64,000 nucleotides of DNA from Parabacteroides bouchesdurhonensis (GTDB lineage Bacteria > Bacteroidota > Bacteroidia > Bacteroidales > Tannerellaceae), in contig NZ_LT896588.1 in NCBI RefSeq assembly GCF_900186615.1, positions 1,500,481-1,564,480 on the forward strand. Reading direction: 5' to 3'. Below, in pieces: positions 27,215-35,834 of this stretch. The position numbers were made by a program, and so were the translations under genes. A model generated the notes under the pieces. That model saw nothing but the letters and a program-made list of their open reading frames with translations. It was not told where the DNA came from and did no database searches. The first letter of the stretch is position 1; each line of letters starts with the position of its first letter.

Positions 27215-28102
27215 ATGAAGAAAATAATTATACTGTCGGGTGCAATATTGTGTACCTTGCTTAACCTCACATCTTGTCATGAAGATGGACTGGATGATTC
27301 CATTCCTTTGAATCCGGTGATGACTCCAATTAAGTCAGTCACCGCACAGGATGGGGATGAAACGGTAGCTGCTGTAATAACGGATAAAAATAAAACGATA
27401 GAACTTAGCTTAAAGAACTTGACAAGCTTGTCTAATGTAGATATTCATTTGAGTATTTCGAAAAGGGCCAGGTTGGTATCTCCTGCCGATTCTATTCTGA
27501 CGGTAGACCTTACACAGCCTTATGAAATTGTGGTAAACAATCTTATTAAAGATGTTACTTACACATTAACGGCTTCTATTCCGGAGTTTGTTCAGATTGA
27601 TAATACGAAACATAAAGCTTATTTATTGTCAAATGATTCCCGGGCGTTAGAGGGGGACATAAATAAATTATGGGATGGCAAAAGAATGTCTAAGCCGGAA
27701 GCTTATGATGAGGTTAATTATGGAAACTATCTTTGTGGAACTGACGACGGGCCTTCCTCTTTTACGTTCGATATAGGAGAATCTATACATCTTTACCGTT
27801 TCCGTGCCAGCTTGTATTGGGCATATACAAATGTTTGCCCCAAACGATATGAACTGTGGGGTTACCTGGGAGAAGGTGAGCCTTCAAAAAGCGGAGATTG
27901 GAGTGAATGGACGAAATTGGGTGATATAGATAATTCGGAATCTTTATTAGCTGATTTCGGAGAAGGAGATAACATATATATAGAAAAAGAGAATAGCCCG
28001 AAGGTTCGCTATTTAAGACTTCGTTGCCTGGAGAATTACAGGGGAGATAACTCTTCATCTTTCTCTCTATGTGAGGTTACAGTATGGGCATATAATATGT
28101 AA
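27215..28102 (+). CDS. DUF5000-like, F5/8C-type lipoprotein of the glycan locus
   Basis: A 295-residue lipoprotein, lipobox LTSC (Cys20). ATG 27215 is used; the frame opens 30 bases earlier inside the SusD gene. The N-terminal half is a beta-sandwich-like region with an internal 'TVTAxIP' ending. The C-terminal half (about 150-295: KLWDGKRMSKPEAYD, FDIGESIHLYRFRASLYW, KVRYLRLRCLENYRG, FSLCEVTVWAY) resembles discoidin/F5-8 type C carbohydrate-binding domains and the DUF5000 proteins that occupy this position in many SusC/SusD operons. Likely a surface glycan-binding protein in the SusE/F position. It follows SusD by 20 bases. Confidence 0.75.
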   Translation: MKKIIILSGAILCTLLNLTSCHEDGLDDSIPLNPVMTPIKSVTAQDGDETVAAVITDKNKTIELSLKNLTSLSNVDIHLSISKRARLVSPADSILTVDLTQPYEIVVNNLIKDVTYTLTASIPEFVQIDNTKHKAYLLSNDSRALEGDINKLWDGKRMSKPEAYDEVNYGNYLCGTDDGPSSFTFDIGESIHLYRFRASLYWAYTNVCPKRYELWGYLGEGEPSKSGDWSEWTKLGDIDNSESLLADFGEGDNIYIEKENSPKVRYLRLRCLENYRGDNSSSFSLCEVTVWAYNM

Positions 28103-28115
28103 TCTTATATGCTTT

Positions 28116-28189
28116 TCAGCCAATTGAATACAAATATATGGATTATTAGAGTGGATAAATAATAGAAAAGATTTGTTTCAATTGGCTGA
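28116..28189. repeat. Perfect 13-bp inverted repeat between operon genes
   Basis: TCAGCCAATTGAA (28116-28128) is repeated inverted as TTCAATTGGCTGA (28177-28189), 48 bases apart, between the DUF5000-like and DUF4855-like genes. As RNA it would form a large hairpin just before the DUF4855-like start codon. Confidence 0.75.
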
Positions 28190-28214
28190 TTTTACATGTT
28201 TTGAAAAAGTAAAA

Positions 28215-29357
28215 ATGAAAATAGTAAGAAGAGTAATGGGACGATATTTTTTACAATACTTATTTGTTTGTTTGACTTGTGTTTTTTGTTTTTCCTGTAG
28301 TTCCGATGATAATCCGGAGCCGGAACCGGAAAAACCTTCTTCTGAGGATCCTGGTTTCCCTTGGGAGGAAGAGCGTACACAAATATTGTCTACCAGAGAT
28401 ATGGTATTAATTTACGGAGGTGGGGCTCATAGAACTACCATATGGGATAAAGAACATTTATCTTCTTATGTAACCTATAAAGATGAAACGGGCAAGGAAC
28501 ATTGGCTTTTTGATAGTTATCTTTTCCTCGAAATTCATAATGGAAAAGATAAAATGTTTGCATCAGGTTATACTCAGACTCCCGCTAATCAAAGAGATTG
28601 GATGGACTTGGTTGATTATTATTTTCAGTCTAAAATAGCTGTAGGCGCATTGGATAAATGTATAGGCGAAGCTGCGGAGCGGATAGGAAAGCCTTCTGAA
28701 AAACATAAGATAGTTATTGGATTACCCGAACCTATTTTCGGACAGAAGGATTGGGGATCGCTTAAAGATGGAATAATGCTTGATTTTTCCAGCTCATTGG
28801 ATCGGATTGATGCTTGCAAATGGTATATTGACTATGTCCGTAAGAAATTTAAAGCATTAAAAGTCGCTAATATTGAACTAGCCGGATTTTATTGGATCGC
28901 GGAAGAAGCTACTAATACCCGGACTATAGTAAGGGATATTGCGGCTTATTTGAATGAATTAAAATATAGCTTTAATTGGATTCCTTATTTTAACTCGGAT
29001 GGATATAATGAATGGAAAAATCTGCGTTTTAATTATGCTTTTCTCCAACCGAATTATTTTTTTAATGAAACAGTTCCCTATTCCAGACTCGATGAAGCTT
29101 GCCAGATAGCGATAAAGAATGGAATGGATATGGAAGTTGAATTTGATGAAAATGTATTGAGCGTTAATAATGGAGGAGGACGGCTCTATGATTATATGAA
29201 AGCCTTCAAAGAAAACAACGTTTGGAATAGCAAGCGTTTGGCTTATTATCAAGGCAATAGTGCCTTGTATTTGCTGAGTGTTTCTGCCGATCCTTCTGAC
29301 AATCGGCTATATCATGAATTCTGTCATTTTATCATTGAACGTCCCGGTATAAAGTAG
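28215..29357 (+). CDS. DUF4855-like lipoprotein
   Basis: A 380-residue lipoprotein with the lipobox FSC (FCFSCSSDD) followed by a Pro/Glu-rich linker (NPEPEPEKPSSEDPG). The body from about 60 on has the features of DUF4855 (LIYGGG, then MFASGYTQTPANQRDWMDLVDYYF, KIVIGLPEPIFGQKDWG, ELAGFYWIAEEATNTRTIVRDIAAYLNE, FNWIPYFNSDGYNEW, YAFLQPNYFF). It looks like a TIM-barrel enzyme-like protein whose activity is not established. It is the last gene of the sigma-controlled glycan locus. Confidence 0.75.
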   Translation: MKIVRRVMGRYFLQYLFVCLTCVFCFSCSSDDNPEPEPEKPSSEDPGFPWEEERTQILSTRDMVLIYGGGAHRTTIWDKEHLSSYVTYKDETGKEHWLFDSYLFLEIHNGKDKMFASGYTQTPANQRDWMDLVDYYFQSKIAVGALDKCIGEAAERIGKPSEKHKIVIGLPEPIFGQKDWGSLKDGIMLDFSSSLDRIDACKWYIDYVRKKFKALKVANIELAGFYWIAEEATNTRTIVRDIAAYLNELKYSFNWIPYFNSDGYNEWKNLRFNYAFLQPNYFFNETVPYSRLDEACQIAIKNGMDMEVEFDENVLSVNNGGGRLYDYMKAFKENNVWNSKRLAYYQGNSALYLLSVSADPSDNRLYHEFCHFIIERPGIK

Positions 29358-29383
29358 TTTATCGTAAAAAATGCAGGAAACGC

Positions 29384-29414
29384 TTGCAGGATTCAGTATT
29401 ATTCCCTAAGTTTG
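29384..29414 (+). promoter_or_regulatory. Promoter of the CAT-anticodon tRNA
   Basis: TTG (29384-29386), a 20-bp spacer and TAAGTTTG (29407-29414), 29 bases before the tRNA. Confidence 0.7.
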
Positions 29415-29443
29415 CATCCGATTTCAGAATACTTTCCTGAACA

Positions 29444-29517
29444 GGTCCCATAGCTCAGTTGGTTAGAGCACCTGACTCATAATCAGGGAGTCCTTGGTTC
29501 AAGCCCAAGTGGGACCA
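29444..29517 (+). tRNA. tRNA with CAT anticodon (Met elongator or Ile2)
   Basis: A 74-base cloverleaf: acceptor GGTCCCA/TGGGACC with discriminator A, D-arm AGCTCAGTTGGTTAGAGC, anticodon arm CTGA-CTCATAA-TCAG, T-arm CTTGGTTCAAGCCCAAG. The anticodon CAT alone does not separate elongator tRNA-Met from lysidine-modified tRNA-Ile2. No CCA is encoded. Accessory DNA begins just downstream, so this could be an integration site, though no matching att repeat was seen. Confidence 0.93.
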
Positions 29518-29523
29518 CATTTA

Positions 29524-29568
29524 TAAATCGCTTAAATACTTTAATGAGGTATTTGGGCGATTTTTTTT
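29524..29568 (+). terminator. Terminator of the CAT-anticodon tRNA
   Basis: AAATCGC-TT-AAATAC pairs with GTATTT-GG-GCGATTT (two G-T pairs), followed by nine T. Confidence 0.85.
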
Positions 29569-29839
29569 TGAGTTATATTTGAAAATATGCCCGCATTGTG
29601 CCTGCGTCTTGAAATAAGCAAGTGGATCATGCGGGTATTTTTACATTTTGATTACTTTTACAACACGAGATCTCAGTTTCGCATATTATGCACTTGGGAT
29701 AGTTCTTATACAAATGCGCCCGTCTGACTTTCTGTATTAATGGACAGGCGGAGTTAAAGTAATTAGGATATAATGAAAAATGAGAATGAAGTATAGCGAG
29801 TACGAGTATTTGCTATACAACAAAGTAGGTAAAAAGAAT

Positions 29840-30682
29840 ATGAGCAAAAAAGAGAAAATAACCGTACAGGGTACGGAAATAACTGTTATTTCTGAGAAAA
29901 ATAACGATTATATTTGCCTTACTGATATGGTAAAGGGTCAAGAGGGCGAAGATCATATCCGCAACTGGATGCGCAATCGCAATACCCTTGAGTTTCTTGG
30001 TGCTTGGGAGATGTTGCACAACCCCGCCTTTAAAGGTGTCGAATTCGACACCTTTTTGCATGAGGCTGGGGCAAACCGTTTTAATATGACACCCCGCAAA
30101 TGGATTGAGGCAACTGATGCTATTGGTGTGATTTCCCAAGCAGGGCGAAACGGTGGAACTTACGCTCATAAAGATATTGCGTTTGAGTTCGGCTCGTGGC
30201 TCAGCCCGGTGTTTAAACTCTATTTGATTACCGAATATCAGCGGCTTAAAGAGGTTGAAAACAATCCGATGCTCGGCGAATGGAACGTAAAGCGAGTGCT
30301 TAGTAAAGTGAATTATACGCTTCATACCGATGCTGTCCGTGATTTTATCATTCCTAAAATTGATGTTGAGCGCGAGAAAGCATATGCCTACGCAGATGAA
30401 GCCGATATGCTGAACCTCGCTTTGTGGGCTTGTACAGCAAAGCAATGGCGGGAAGCAAATCCCGAATACGCAAAGAAAGGTTTGAATATACGCGATACGG
30501 CAAGTATTAACGAATTGGTTGTCTTGGCGAATCTTGAATCGTTTAACGCAGAGCTTTTGAAACGTGATATGGACAAATCCACTCGATACGCCTGTTTGCA
30601 CGAAATGGCAGAACGCCAACTGACACGTCTCAATGCAATGGACGCAGAAAAAGGATTTCGAAAATTAGAAGGAAAAAAATAA
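29840..30682 (+). CDS. KilA-N domain protein
   Basis: A 280-residue protein; ATG 29840 starts MSKKEKITVQGTEI (an in-frame ATG lies 60 bases upstream). The N-terminal half is a KilA-N DNA-binding domain (NNDYICLTDMVKG, HIRNWMRNRNTLEFLGAWE, FMTPRKWIEATDAIGVISQAGRNGGTYAHKDIAFEFGSWLSPVFKLYLITEYQRLK). The C-terminal half is helical, ending RQLTRLNAMDAEKGFRKLEGKK. KilA-N proteins are typical phage antirepressor-type regulators but stand-alone chromosomal copies are common in Bacteroidales. The 270 bases between it and the tRNA terminator hold only a weak inverted repeat (CCCGCAT 29590-29596 with ATGCGGG 29639-29645). Confidence 0.85.
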   Translation: MSKKEKITVQGTEITVISEKNNDYICLTDMVKGQEGEDHIRNWMRNRNTLEFLGAWEMLHNPAFKGVEFDTFLHEAGANRFNMTPRKWIEATDAIGVISQAGRNGGTYAHKDIAFEFGSWLSPVFKLYLITEYQRLKEVENNPMLGEWNVKRVLSKVNYTLHTDAVRDFIIPKIDVEREKAYAYADEADMLNLALWACTAKQWREANPEYAKKGLNIRDTASINELVVLANLESFNAELLKRDMDKSTRYACLHEMAERQLTRLNAMDAEKGFRKLEGKK

Positions 30683-30738
30683 AGATGCTAAGCCTTGCCT
30701 CATTCATTCTTTCCACAGAAGAGGTGTTTATCGGATAA

Positions 30739-30960
30739 AGAGAGAGAAAATATATACGTGTGCTTTCTAAAGATGAGTATGATAGTTTGAGGTGCAATTT
30801 TAGCACCTCAAAGCGAGGTAGTACCCGTTACATGCCTTTTTCTTTTACAGAACATGGTGTAACTCAACTTTCTTTTGTTTTAAACAGTGATATATTTTTA
30901 TATTTAAATGAAATTTATTACTTCCACATTGAGCCCTCTAATTTCAAGAGGTGCATTTAA
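30739..30960 (+). pseudogene. ORF6N-domain fragment
   Basis: The frame encodes LSKDEYDSLRCNFSTSKRGSTRYMPFSFTEHGVTQLSFVLNSD, matching the middle of ORF6N phage-type regulators (consensus '..EEL+CQFGTSKRGGRRYLPYAFTEQGVAMLSxVLxS'). The N-terminal half of the domain and everything after it are missing, and the frame upstream is closed by TAA at 30736-30738. It is a decayed remnant between the KilA-N gene and the second SusC gene. Confidence 0.65.
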
Positions 30961-31022
30961 TGGATAGCTGCTTTTATCCTTTATTTTCATACATTTATCT
31001 CCTTTGTATAAATGAATATGCC

Positions 31023-31052
31023 TTGATTTACTGCACTTTTTTCATACATTTG
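31023..31052 (+). promoter_or_regulatory. Promoter of the second SusC/SusD operon
   Basis: TTG (31023-31025), a 19-bp spacer and TACATTTG (31045-31052). The start point should be near 31059, only a few bases before ATG 31065; ATG 31080 would leave a leader of about 20 bases. Confidence 0.65.
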
Positions 31053-31064
31053 TATAATGTTTTA

Positions 31065-34000
31065 ATGAGTAAAAAAGAAATGAGTCCTTTGTTAACTAAG
31101 AATTTGGTATTATTTTCGCTTTTAGTCGTTATGATTGATGTGAAAGGGGAAAATGTTCCTGAATATTCTGATAAGCAGATTTTAACCATCAGTCAGGATC
31201 GAAAAATTGTCAAAGGCAAGGTCGTTGACGATAAAGGAGACCCTTTAATTGGAGCTAATATCCTTGAAAAAAGTACGACAAACGGGGTAATTACGGATAT
31301 AGAAGGACGTTTTACATTGAAATTACAGAATAATGATGTATTGATAATTTCATTTGTAGGATATAAGTCTCAGGAAATACAGGTAAAGGATGATCTGCCT
31401 TTGTTGATAGAGATGTCTGAAAATGCAATGCAGTTGGATAATATTGTTGTTACTGCATTAGGTATAGAGAAGAAAGAATCCTCTTTAGTTTATTCAATAA
31501 AGCAAATAAACGGAGATGAACTTACCCGGGTTAAAGACCCCAATATGATAAATACGTTAGCCGGTAAAGTATCGGGCGTACAAATTAATAAAACCTCTTC
31601 CGGTTTAGGCGCTTCTGCCAAAGTACAAATGCGTGGCATGCGGTCTGTTATCGGAAACAATGAACCGTTGTATGTAATTGACGGTGTCCCTGTTTTGAAC
31701 TCTTCTAATGAACAGGCTTTTTCAGCTGTCGGTGGAACGGCGGATGCCGGGAATCGTGACGGAGGAGACGGTATCTCTAATTTAAATCCGGAAGATATAG
31801 AAAGTATCAGTGTATTAAAAGGCTCTCCCGCCGCCGCCTTATATGGTAGCCAAGCTGCAAACGGCGTGATTTTGATTACTACAAAAAAAGGACATTCCGA
31901 TGTCCGGAAAATATCATTCTCCGAAAGTCTTAATTTTGATAAAGCTTTTTGTTTGCCTGAATTTCAAAACAAATATGGAGTGAGCGATCAAGTGGAGAGT
32001 TGGGGAGAACGACAGGATATGCCGGCTTATGATAATGCCGGTGATTTTTTCAGAACGGGCGTTACGTCAACAACTTCCTTGTCGATAAGTTCCGGTAATG
32101 AAAGATATCAGACTTATTTTTCATATGCAAATACATTAGGTAGAGGTATCGTGGACAATAATAACTTGTCTAAGCATAATATCAATCTCCGTGAAACCTC
32201 CTCTTTATTCAAAAATTATTTGAATTTGGATGCCAATGTGAATATCTTCCGTCAGACGATTAATAACCGCAATCCGGTTGGCGGTTTTTATATGAATCCG
32301 TTGGTCGGCTTATATCGTTTTCCGCGTGGAGTAGATATTTCAGAGTACAAAGAGAATTTTGAAGTTTTTAATTCTTCCCGCAATCTGTATGAACAAAACT
32401 GGCATTCGGATATACAGGATTTTGAACAAAATCCCTATTGGGTTATCAATCGTATCCAAAGTAAAGATGTACGTACCCGCCTTATGGCTTCTTTGTCTGC
32501 GGAAATAAAAGTGACGGATTGGTTTAAAATTCAGGCGCGCGGCAATATGGATTATATATCCGATAAGATACGGCAGAAATTTTATGCTTCTACTGCTCCT
32601 GCCCTGTGCGGCCAGAATGGACGATATATAGAAATGGATTATCAGGAAACAATGTTTTATGGAGATGTTATGGGTATGCTCAATAAAACGTTTGATGACT
32701 TTTCCCTTAATGCTGCCCTCGGAGCTAGTGTCAACGACCGTACGGTGAACTCTATCCGGTATGATTCCAAAACGGCTTCCTTGAAATATGCCAATGTGTT
32801 TAATATAGCCAACATTATAATGAATAGTGCCGCTTATATAGATCAGCAGATTGATGCTCGCCGAAATTTGCAATCTCTTTTTGGTACAGCTCAGGTCGGA
32901 TATAAGGACTGTTTATTTTTAGATTTGACTATGCGTAATGACTGGGCCTCTACTTTGGCATATACATCACATGAAAAAACAGGATTTTTTTATCCTTCCA
33001 TAGGCGGTTCATGGATCATGAATCGTATGATTTCGATGCCTCAATGGGTCTCTTTTTCTAAAATCCGTGCCGTATGGAGTAAGGTGGGAAATGATATTCC
33101 ATTGTATGTAACCAATCCGGTAGCTCATGTTGGAGCCGGCGGAGAGATCGAATCGTCGGATGCCGCGCCATTTAAAGATATGGAACCGGAAATGACAACT
33201 TCTATGGAATTGGGTACGGAATGGAAGTTTTTTGACGGCAGGCTATTCTTTAGCGGGACTTACTATAAGACGAATACACACAACCAATTTTTTAAATTGC
33301 CGGCAAAAGCGGGTGATAAATATGCGTATCGTTATGTAAATGCCGGAAATATTCAGAATACAGGATGGGAAGTTGAGGTGGAGTATTATCCTTTGCACAA
33401 TATGCCGGTAGAGTGGAAAACCTCTGTGAATTTTTCCCGGAACAGGAATAAGGTGGTGAAGCTGCATGAAGAGCTTCCTGTTTTCATTTACGGTCCGCGG
33501 GGCTTTTCTTCCAGTTATTCAATGAAGCTTAAGGAAGGCGGGGCTTTTGGCGATATATATGGAAAGGCATTCCGCCGGGATGAAAACGGTCGGATTCTGT
33601 ATGAGACGGAAGGCGACAAAAAAGGCCTCCCTAAGGTAGAAGGTGATGGGAATCTTATTAAAGTGGGTAATGCGAATCCTGATTTTATGTTGAGTTGGGG
33701 AAACAGATTATCTTATAAAAATGTAACCTTGTCGTTCCTGATTGACGGACGTTTCGGAGGCAACCTTCTTTCGCAAACACAAGCCGATATGGATATGTTT
33801 GGAGTAACAAAAGCGACAGCCGATGCCAGGGATGCCGGATTTGTTGATTTGGAAGGACATAAAATAGAAGATGTAAAGAGCTTCTATAAAAATATCGTGG
33901 GAGGAAGAGCCGGAGTTACGGAATATTATATGTATGATGCAACGAATATCCGGTTAAGAGAGTTGGCTATAGCCTATAATCTTCCGGAAAAATGGATATA

Positions 34001-34184
34001 TGCAACGAAAGTGTTGAAGAACTGCCAACTTTCTTTTGTGGCCCGCAACCTGTTTTTTATTTATAAAAAAGCGCCCTTCGATCCGGATCTTATTCTTTCT
34101 ACCGGAAATGATAACCAGGGAATAGAGGTGTACGGAATGCCTACCACCCGAAGCTTCGGATTTAGTGTTAAATGTGATTTTTAA
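31065..34184 (+). CDS. SusC-like TonB-dependent transporter (no STN domain)
   Basis: A 1039-residue outer-membrane transporter. After the signal region (NLVLFSLLVVMIDVKG) comes a carboxypeptidase-regulatory-like domain (VKGKVVDDKGDPLIGANILEKSTTNGVITDIEGRFTLKL), a TonB-box-like LDNIVVTALGIEKKESSL, the plug (LYVIDGVPVLNSSN, NPEDIESISVLKGSPAAALYGSQAANGVILITTKKG) and the barrel ending FGFSVKCDF. Without an STN domain it cannot signal to an anti-sigma factor. The start is ATG 31065 or ATG 31080; the frame upstream is unlike a signal peptide. It partners the SusD gene 13 bases downstream. The LytTR regulator at 37157 may control the locus (inference). Confidence 0.93.
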   Translation: MSKKEMSPLLTKNLVLFSLLVVMIDVKGENVPEYSDKQILTISQDRKIVKGKVVDDKGDPLIGANILEKSTTNGVITDIEGRFTLKLQNNDVLIISFVGYKSQEIQVKDDLPLLIEMSENAMQLDNIVVTALGIEKKESSLVYSIKQINGDELTRVKDPNMINTLAGKVSGVQINKTSSGLGASAKVQMRGMRSVIGNNEPLYVIDGVPVLNSSNEQAFSAVGGTADAGNRDGGDGISNLNPEDIESISVLKGSPAAALYGSQAANGVILITTKKGHSDVRKISFSESLNFDKAFCLPEFQNKYGVSDQVESWGERQDMPAYDNAGDFFRTGVTSTTSLSISSGNERYQTYFSYANTLGRGIVDNNNLSKHNINLRETSSLFKNYLNLDANVNIFRQTINNRNPVGGFYMNPLVGLYRFPRGVDISEYKENFEVFNSSRNLYEQNWHSDIQDFEQNPYWVINRIQSKDVRTRLMASLSAEIKVTDWFKIQARGNMDYISDKIRQKFYASTAPALCGQNGRYIEMDYQETMFYGDVMGMLNKTFDDFSLNAALGASVNDRTVNSIRYDSKTASLKYANVFNIANIIMNSAAYIDQQIDARRNLQSLFGTAQVGYKDCLFLDLTMRNDWASTLAYTSHEKTGFFYPSIGGSWIMNRMISMPQWVSFSKIRAVWSKVGNDIPLYVTNPVAHVGAGGEIESSDAAPFKDMEPEMTTSMELGTEWKFFDGRLFFSGTYYKTNTHNQFFKLPAKAGDKYAYRYVNAGNIQNTGWEVEVEYYPLHNMPVEWKTSVNFSRNRNKVVKLHEELPVFIYGPRGFSSSYSMKLKEGGAFGDIYGKAFRRDENGRILYETEGDKKGLPKVEGDGNLIKVGNANPDFMLSWGNRLSYKNVTLSFLIDGRFGGNLLSQTQADMDMFGVTKATADARDAGFVDLEGHKIEDVKSFYKNIVGGRAGVTEYYMYDATNIRLRELAIAYNLPEKWIYATKVLKNCQLSFVARNLFFIYKKAPFDPDLILSTGNDNQGIEVYGMPTTRSFGFSVKCDF

Positions 34185-34197
34185 AGATAGAATATAT

Positions 34198-35829
34198 ATG
34201 CGTAATAAGGGTCATATCATATTTTGCATTTTGGCGATGTGTATGCTTTTTGCATGTACGAAGAATTTCCAGGATATCAATACCGACCAGTCCGGAATTA
34301 CCGAAGAGGATATGAACATTGATTTTAAAAATCTGCAAATCCCCTTGGGTATCATACAGCAAGGTATTTATTTCAATTATGATTTCGGTAAAGGCAAAAA
34401 CTGGCCTTTTCAGATGATGCAGAATCTGAATGCCGATATGTTTAGCGGATATATGCATGACTATAAACCGCTTAATGGAGGGTCTAGCAATTCTGACTAT
34501 AATCTGCAAGATGGCTGGAACGGTACAAATTGGGGATATACTTATGCTTATATTTTCCCTCAGATAAAGAAGCTGGAAGATTCTACAAAACTACAATATC
34601 CCACCATTCACGCGTTGGCTAAAATTCTGAAAGTAGAGGTAATGCATCGTATTTCCGATTATTACGGCCCTATTGTCTATTCCTCATTTGGTGATCCCAG
34701 TGGTGAATTTATGCCGGACACGCAACAGGAAGCTTATTACACCTTTTTTGATGATTTGGATATTGCCGTAGACTTACTTGCTGAACATTTAAGTACGGAA
34801 AGTACGGCGCCTGATATTGCTACGATGGATATTATTTTGGACGGTAAATATCAATCGTGGATAAAATTTGCCAATTCGTTGCGTATGCGTCTGGCTATCC
34901 GGATCGCTATGGCCGATCCTCAAAAGGCGCGTACCGAGTTTGTGAAAGCGTTAAATGATCCTTATGGCGTTTTTGAACTTGCCAATGAGCAGGTTGCCGT
35001 TTCTACAAGGGACAGTTATCAAAATCCTTTGGGCGAAATTAACCGGGTATGGAATGAAGCATTTATGAACGCTTCTATGGAGTCGATTTTAAATGGCTAT
35101 GAAGATCCCCGGCGAGAGGTGTTTTTTGAGCCATGTCCGGACGATGTTTCCATGATCGGGGAGAACGGAGAAAAAAAGGTCGTAAACCTGAAAGGTAAAT
35201 ATAAAGGAATTCGTCAGGGGACTTGCTTTTCCCACTTATTATATGCCTCGCACTCAAAAATATATGTAAATCAAACTACGGATGCTATCCTGATGACGGC
35301 GGCAGAAGTGTGGTTTCTCCGGGCGGAAGCTGCTCTGAGAGGATGGACAGGTGAGAATGTGGAAGCTTGTTATCGCCAGGGAGTGAATGTTTCTTTCCAG
35401 CAATGGAGAGCGATGGGTGAAGTAGACGGCTATTTGGATAGTGACCGGATTGGCGCCGATTATATAGATGCTTTTGATCCGAACAACAATATAGAAGCTC
35501 GTTGTAAAGTATCGCCTCGCTGGTTGGAAACTGCATCTAATGAGGAAAAACTGGAAAAGATCATAACGCAAAAATGGCTGGCGGTATTTCCCGAAGGATG
35601 CGAGGCTTGGGCGGAACAACGACGAACCGGTTATCCCAGACTTTTCCCTGTTCGTTTTAATAATAGCCGGAATGGCAGTATTGATACGGAGATTATGATC
35701 CGTCGTCTTAATTTCCCGGCAGAACTGGCTGATACTGACCCTGAACAATATCAGGCATTGGTACGGGTTTTAGGTGGGGAAGATAGCGCCGGCGCCCGTT
35801 TATGGTGGGATACCGGCCGGAACTTTTGA
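34198..35829 (+). CDS. SusD/RagB-like lipoprotein (SusD-like_2 type)
   Basis: A 543-residue lipoprotein; lipobox LFAC (MCMLFACTKNFQDINTD). ATG 34198 is chosen because it starts the signal peptide. Residues such as FPQIKKLEDSTKLQYPTIHALAKILKVEVMHRISDYYGPIVYS and YQSWIKFANSLRMRLAIRIAMADPQKAR fit the SusD-like_2 (SusD and RagB lipoprotein) branch, and EKIITQKWLAVFPEGCEAWAEQRRTGYPRLFPV is the conserved C-terminal block. Its stop lies 5 bases from the stop of the convergent DUF6051-like gene. Confidence 0.92.
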   Translation: MRNKGHIIFCILAMCMLFACTKNFQDINTDQSGITEEDMNIDFKNLQIPLGIIQQGIYFNYDFGKGKNWPFQMMQNLNADMFSGYMHDYKPLNGGSSNSDYNLQDGWNGTNWGYTYAYIFPQIKKLEDSTKLQYPTIHALAKILKVEVMHRISDYYGPIVYSSFGDPSGEFMPDTQQEAYYTFFDDLDIAVDLLAEHLSTESTAPDIATMDIILDGKYQSWIKFANSLRMRLAIRIAMADPQKARTEFVKALNDPYGVFELANEQVAVSTRDSYQNPLGEINRVWNEAFMNASMESILNGYEDPRREVFFEPCPDDVSMIGENGEKKVVNLKGKYKGIRQGTCFSHLLYASHSKIYVNQTTDAILMTAAEVWFLRAEAALRGWTGENVEACYRQGVNVSFQQWRAMGEVDGYLDSDRIGADYIDAFDPNNNIEARCKVSPRWLETASNEEKLEKIITQKWLAVFPEGCEAWAEQRRTGYPRLFPVRFNNSRNGSIDTEIMIRRLNFPAELADTDPEQYQALVRVLGGEDSAGARLWWDTGRNF

Positions 35830-35834
35830 TTCGT

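Noticed and set aside
29444..29517. The CAT tRNA as a proven att site of an integrated element
   Set aside because: No integrase lies next to it and no copy of the tRNA 3' end was found downstream in the window; kept only as a possibility.
29813..30619. A 268-codon minus-strand frame
   Set aside because: It is a complete shadow of the KilA-N gene, with unlikely Cys/Phe/His-rich composition and no start context.
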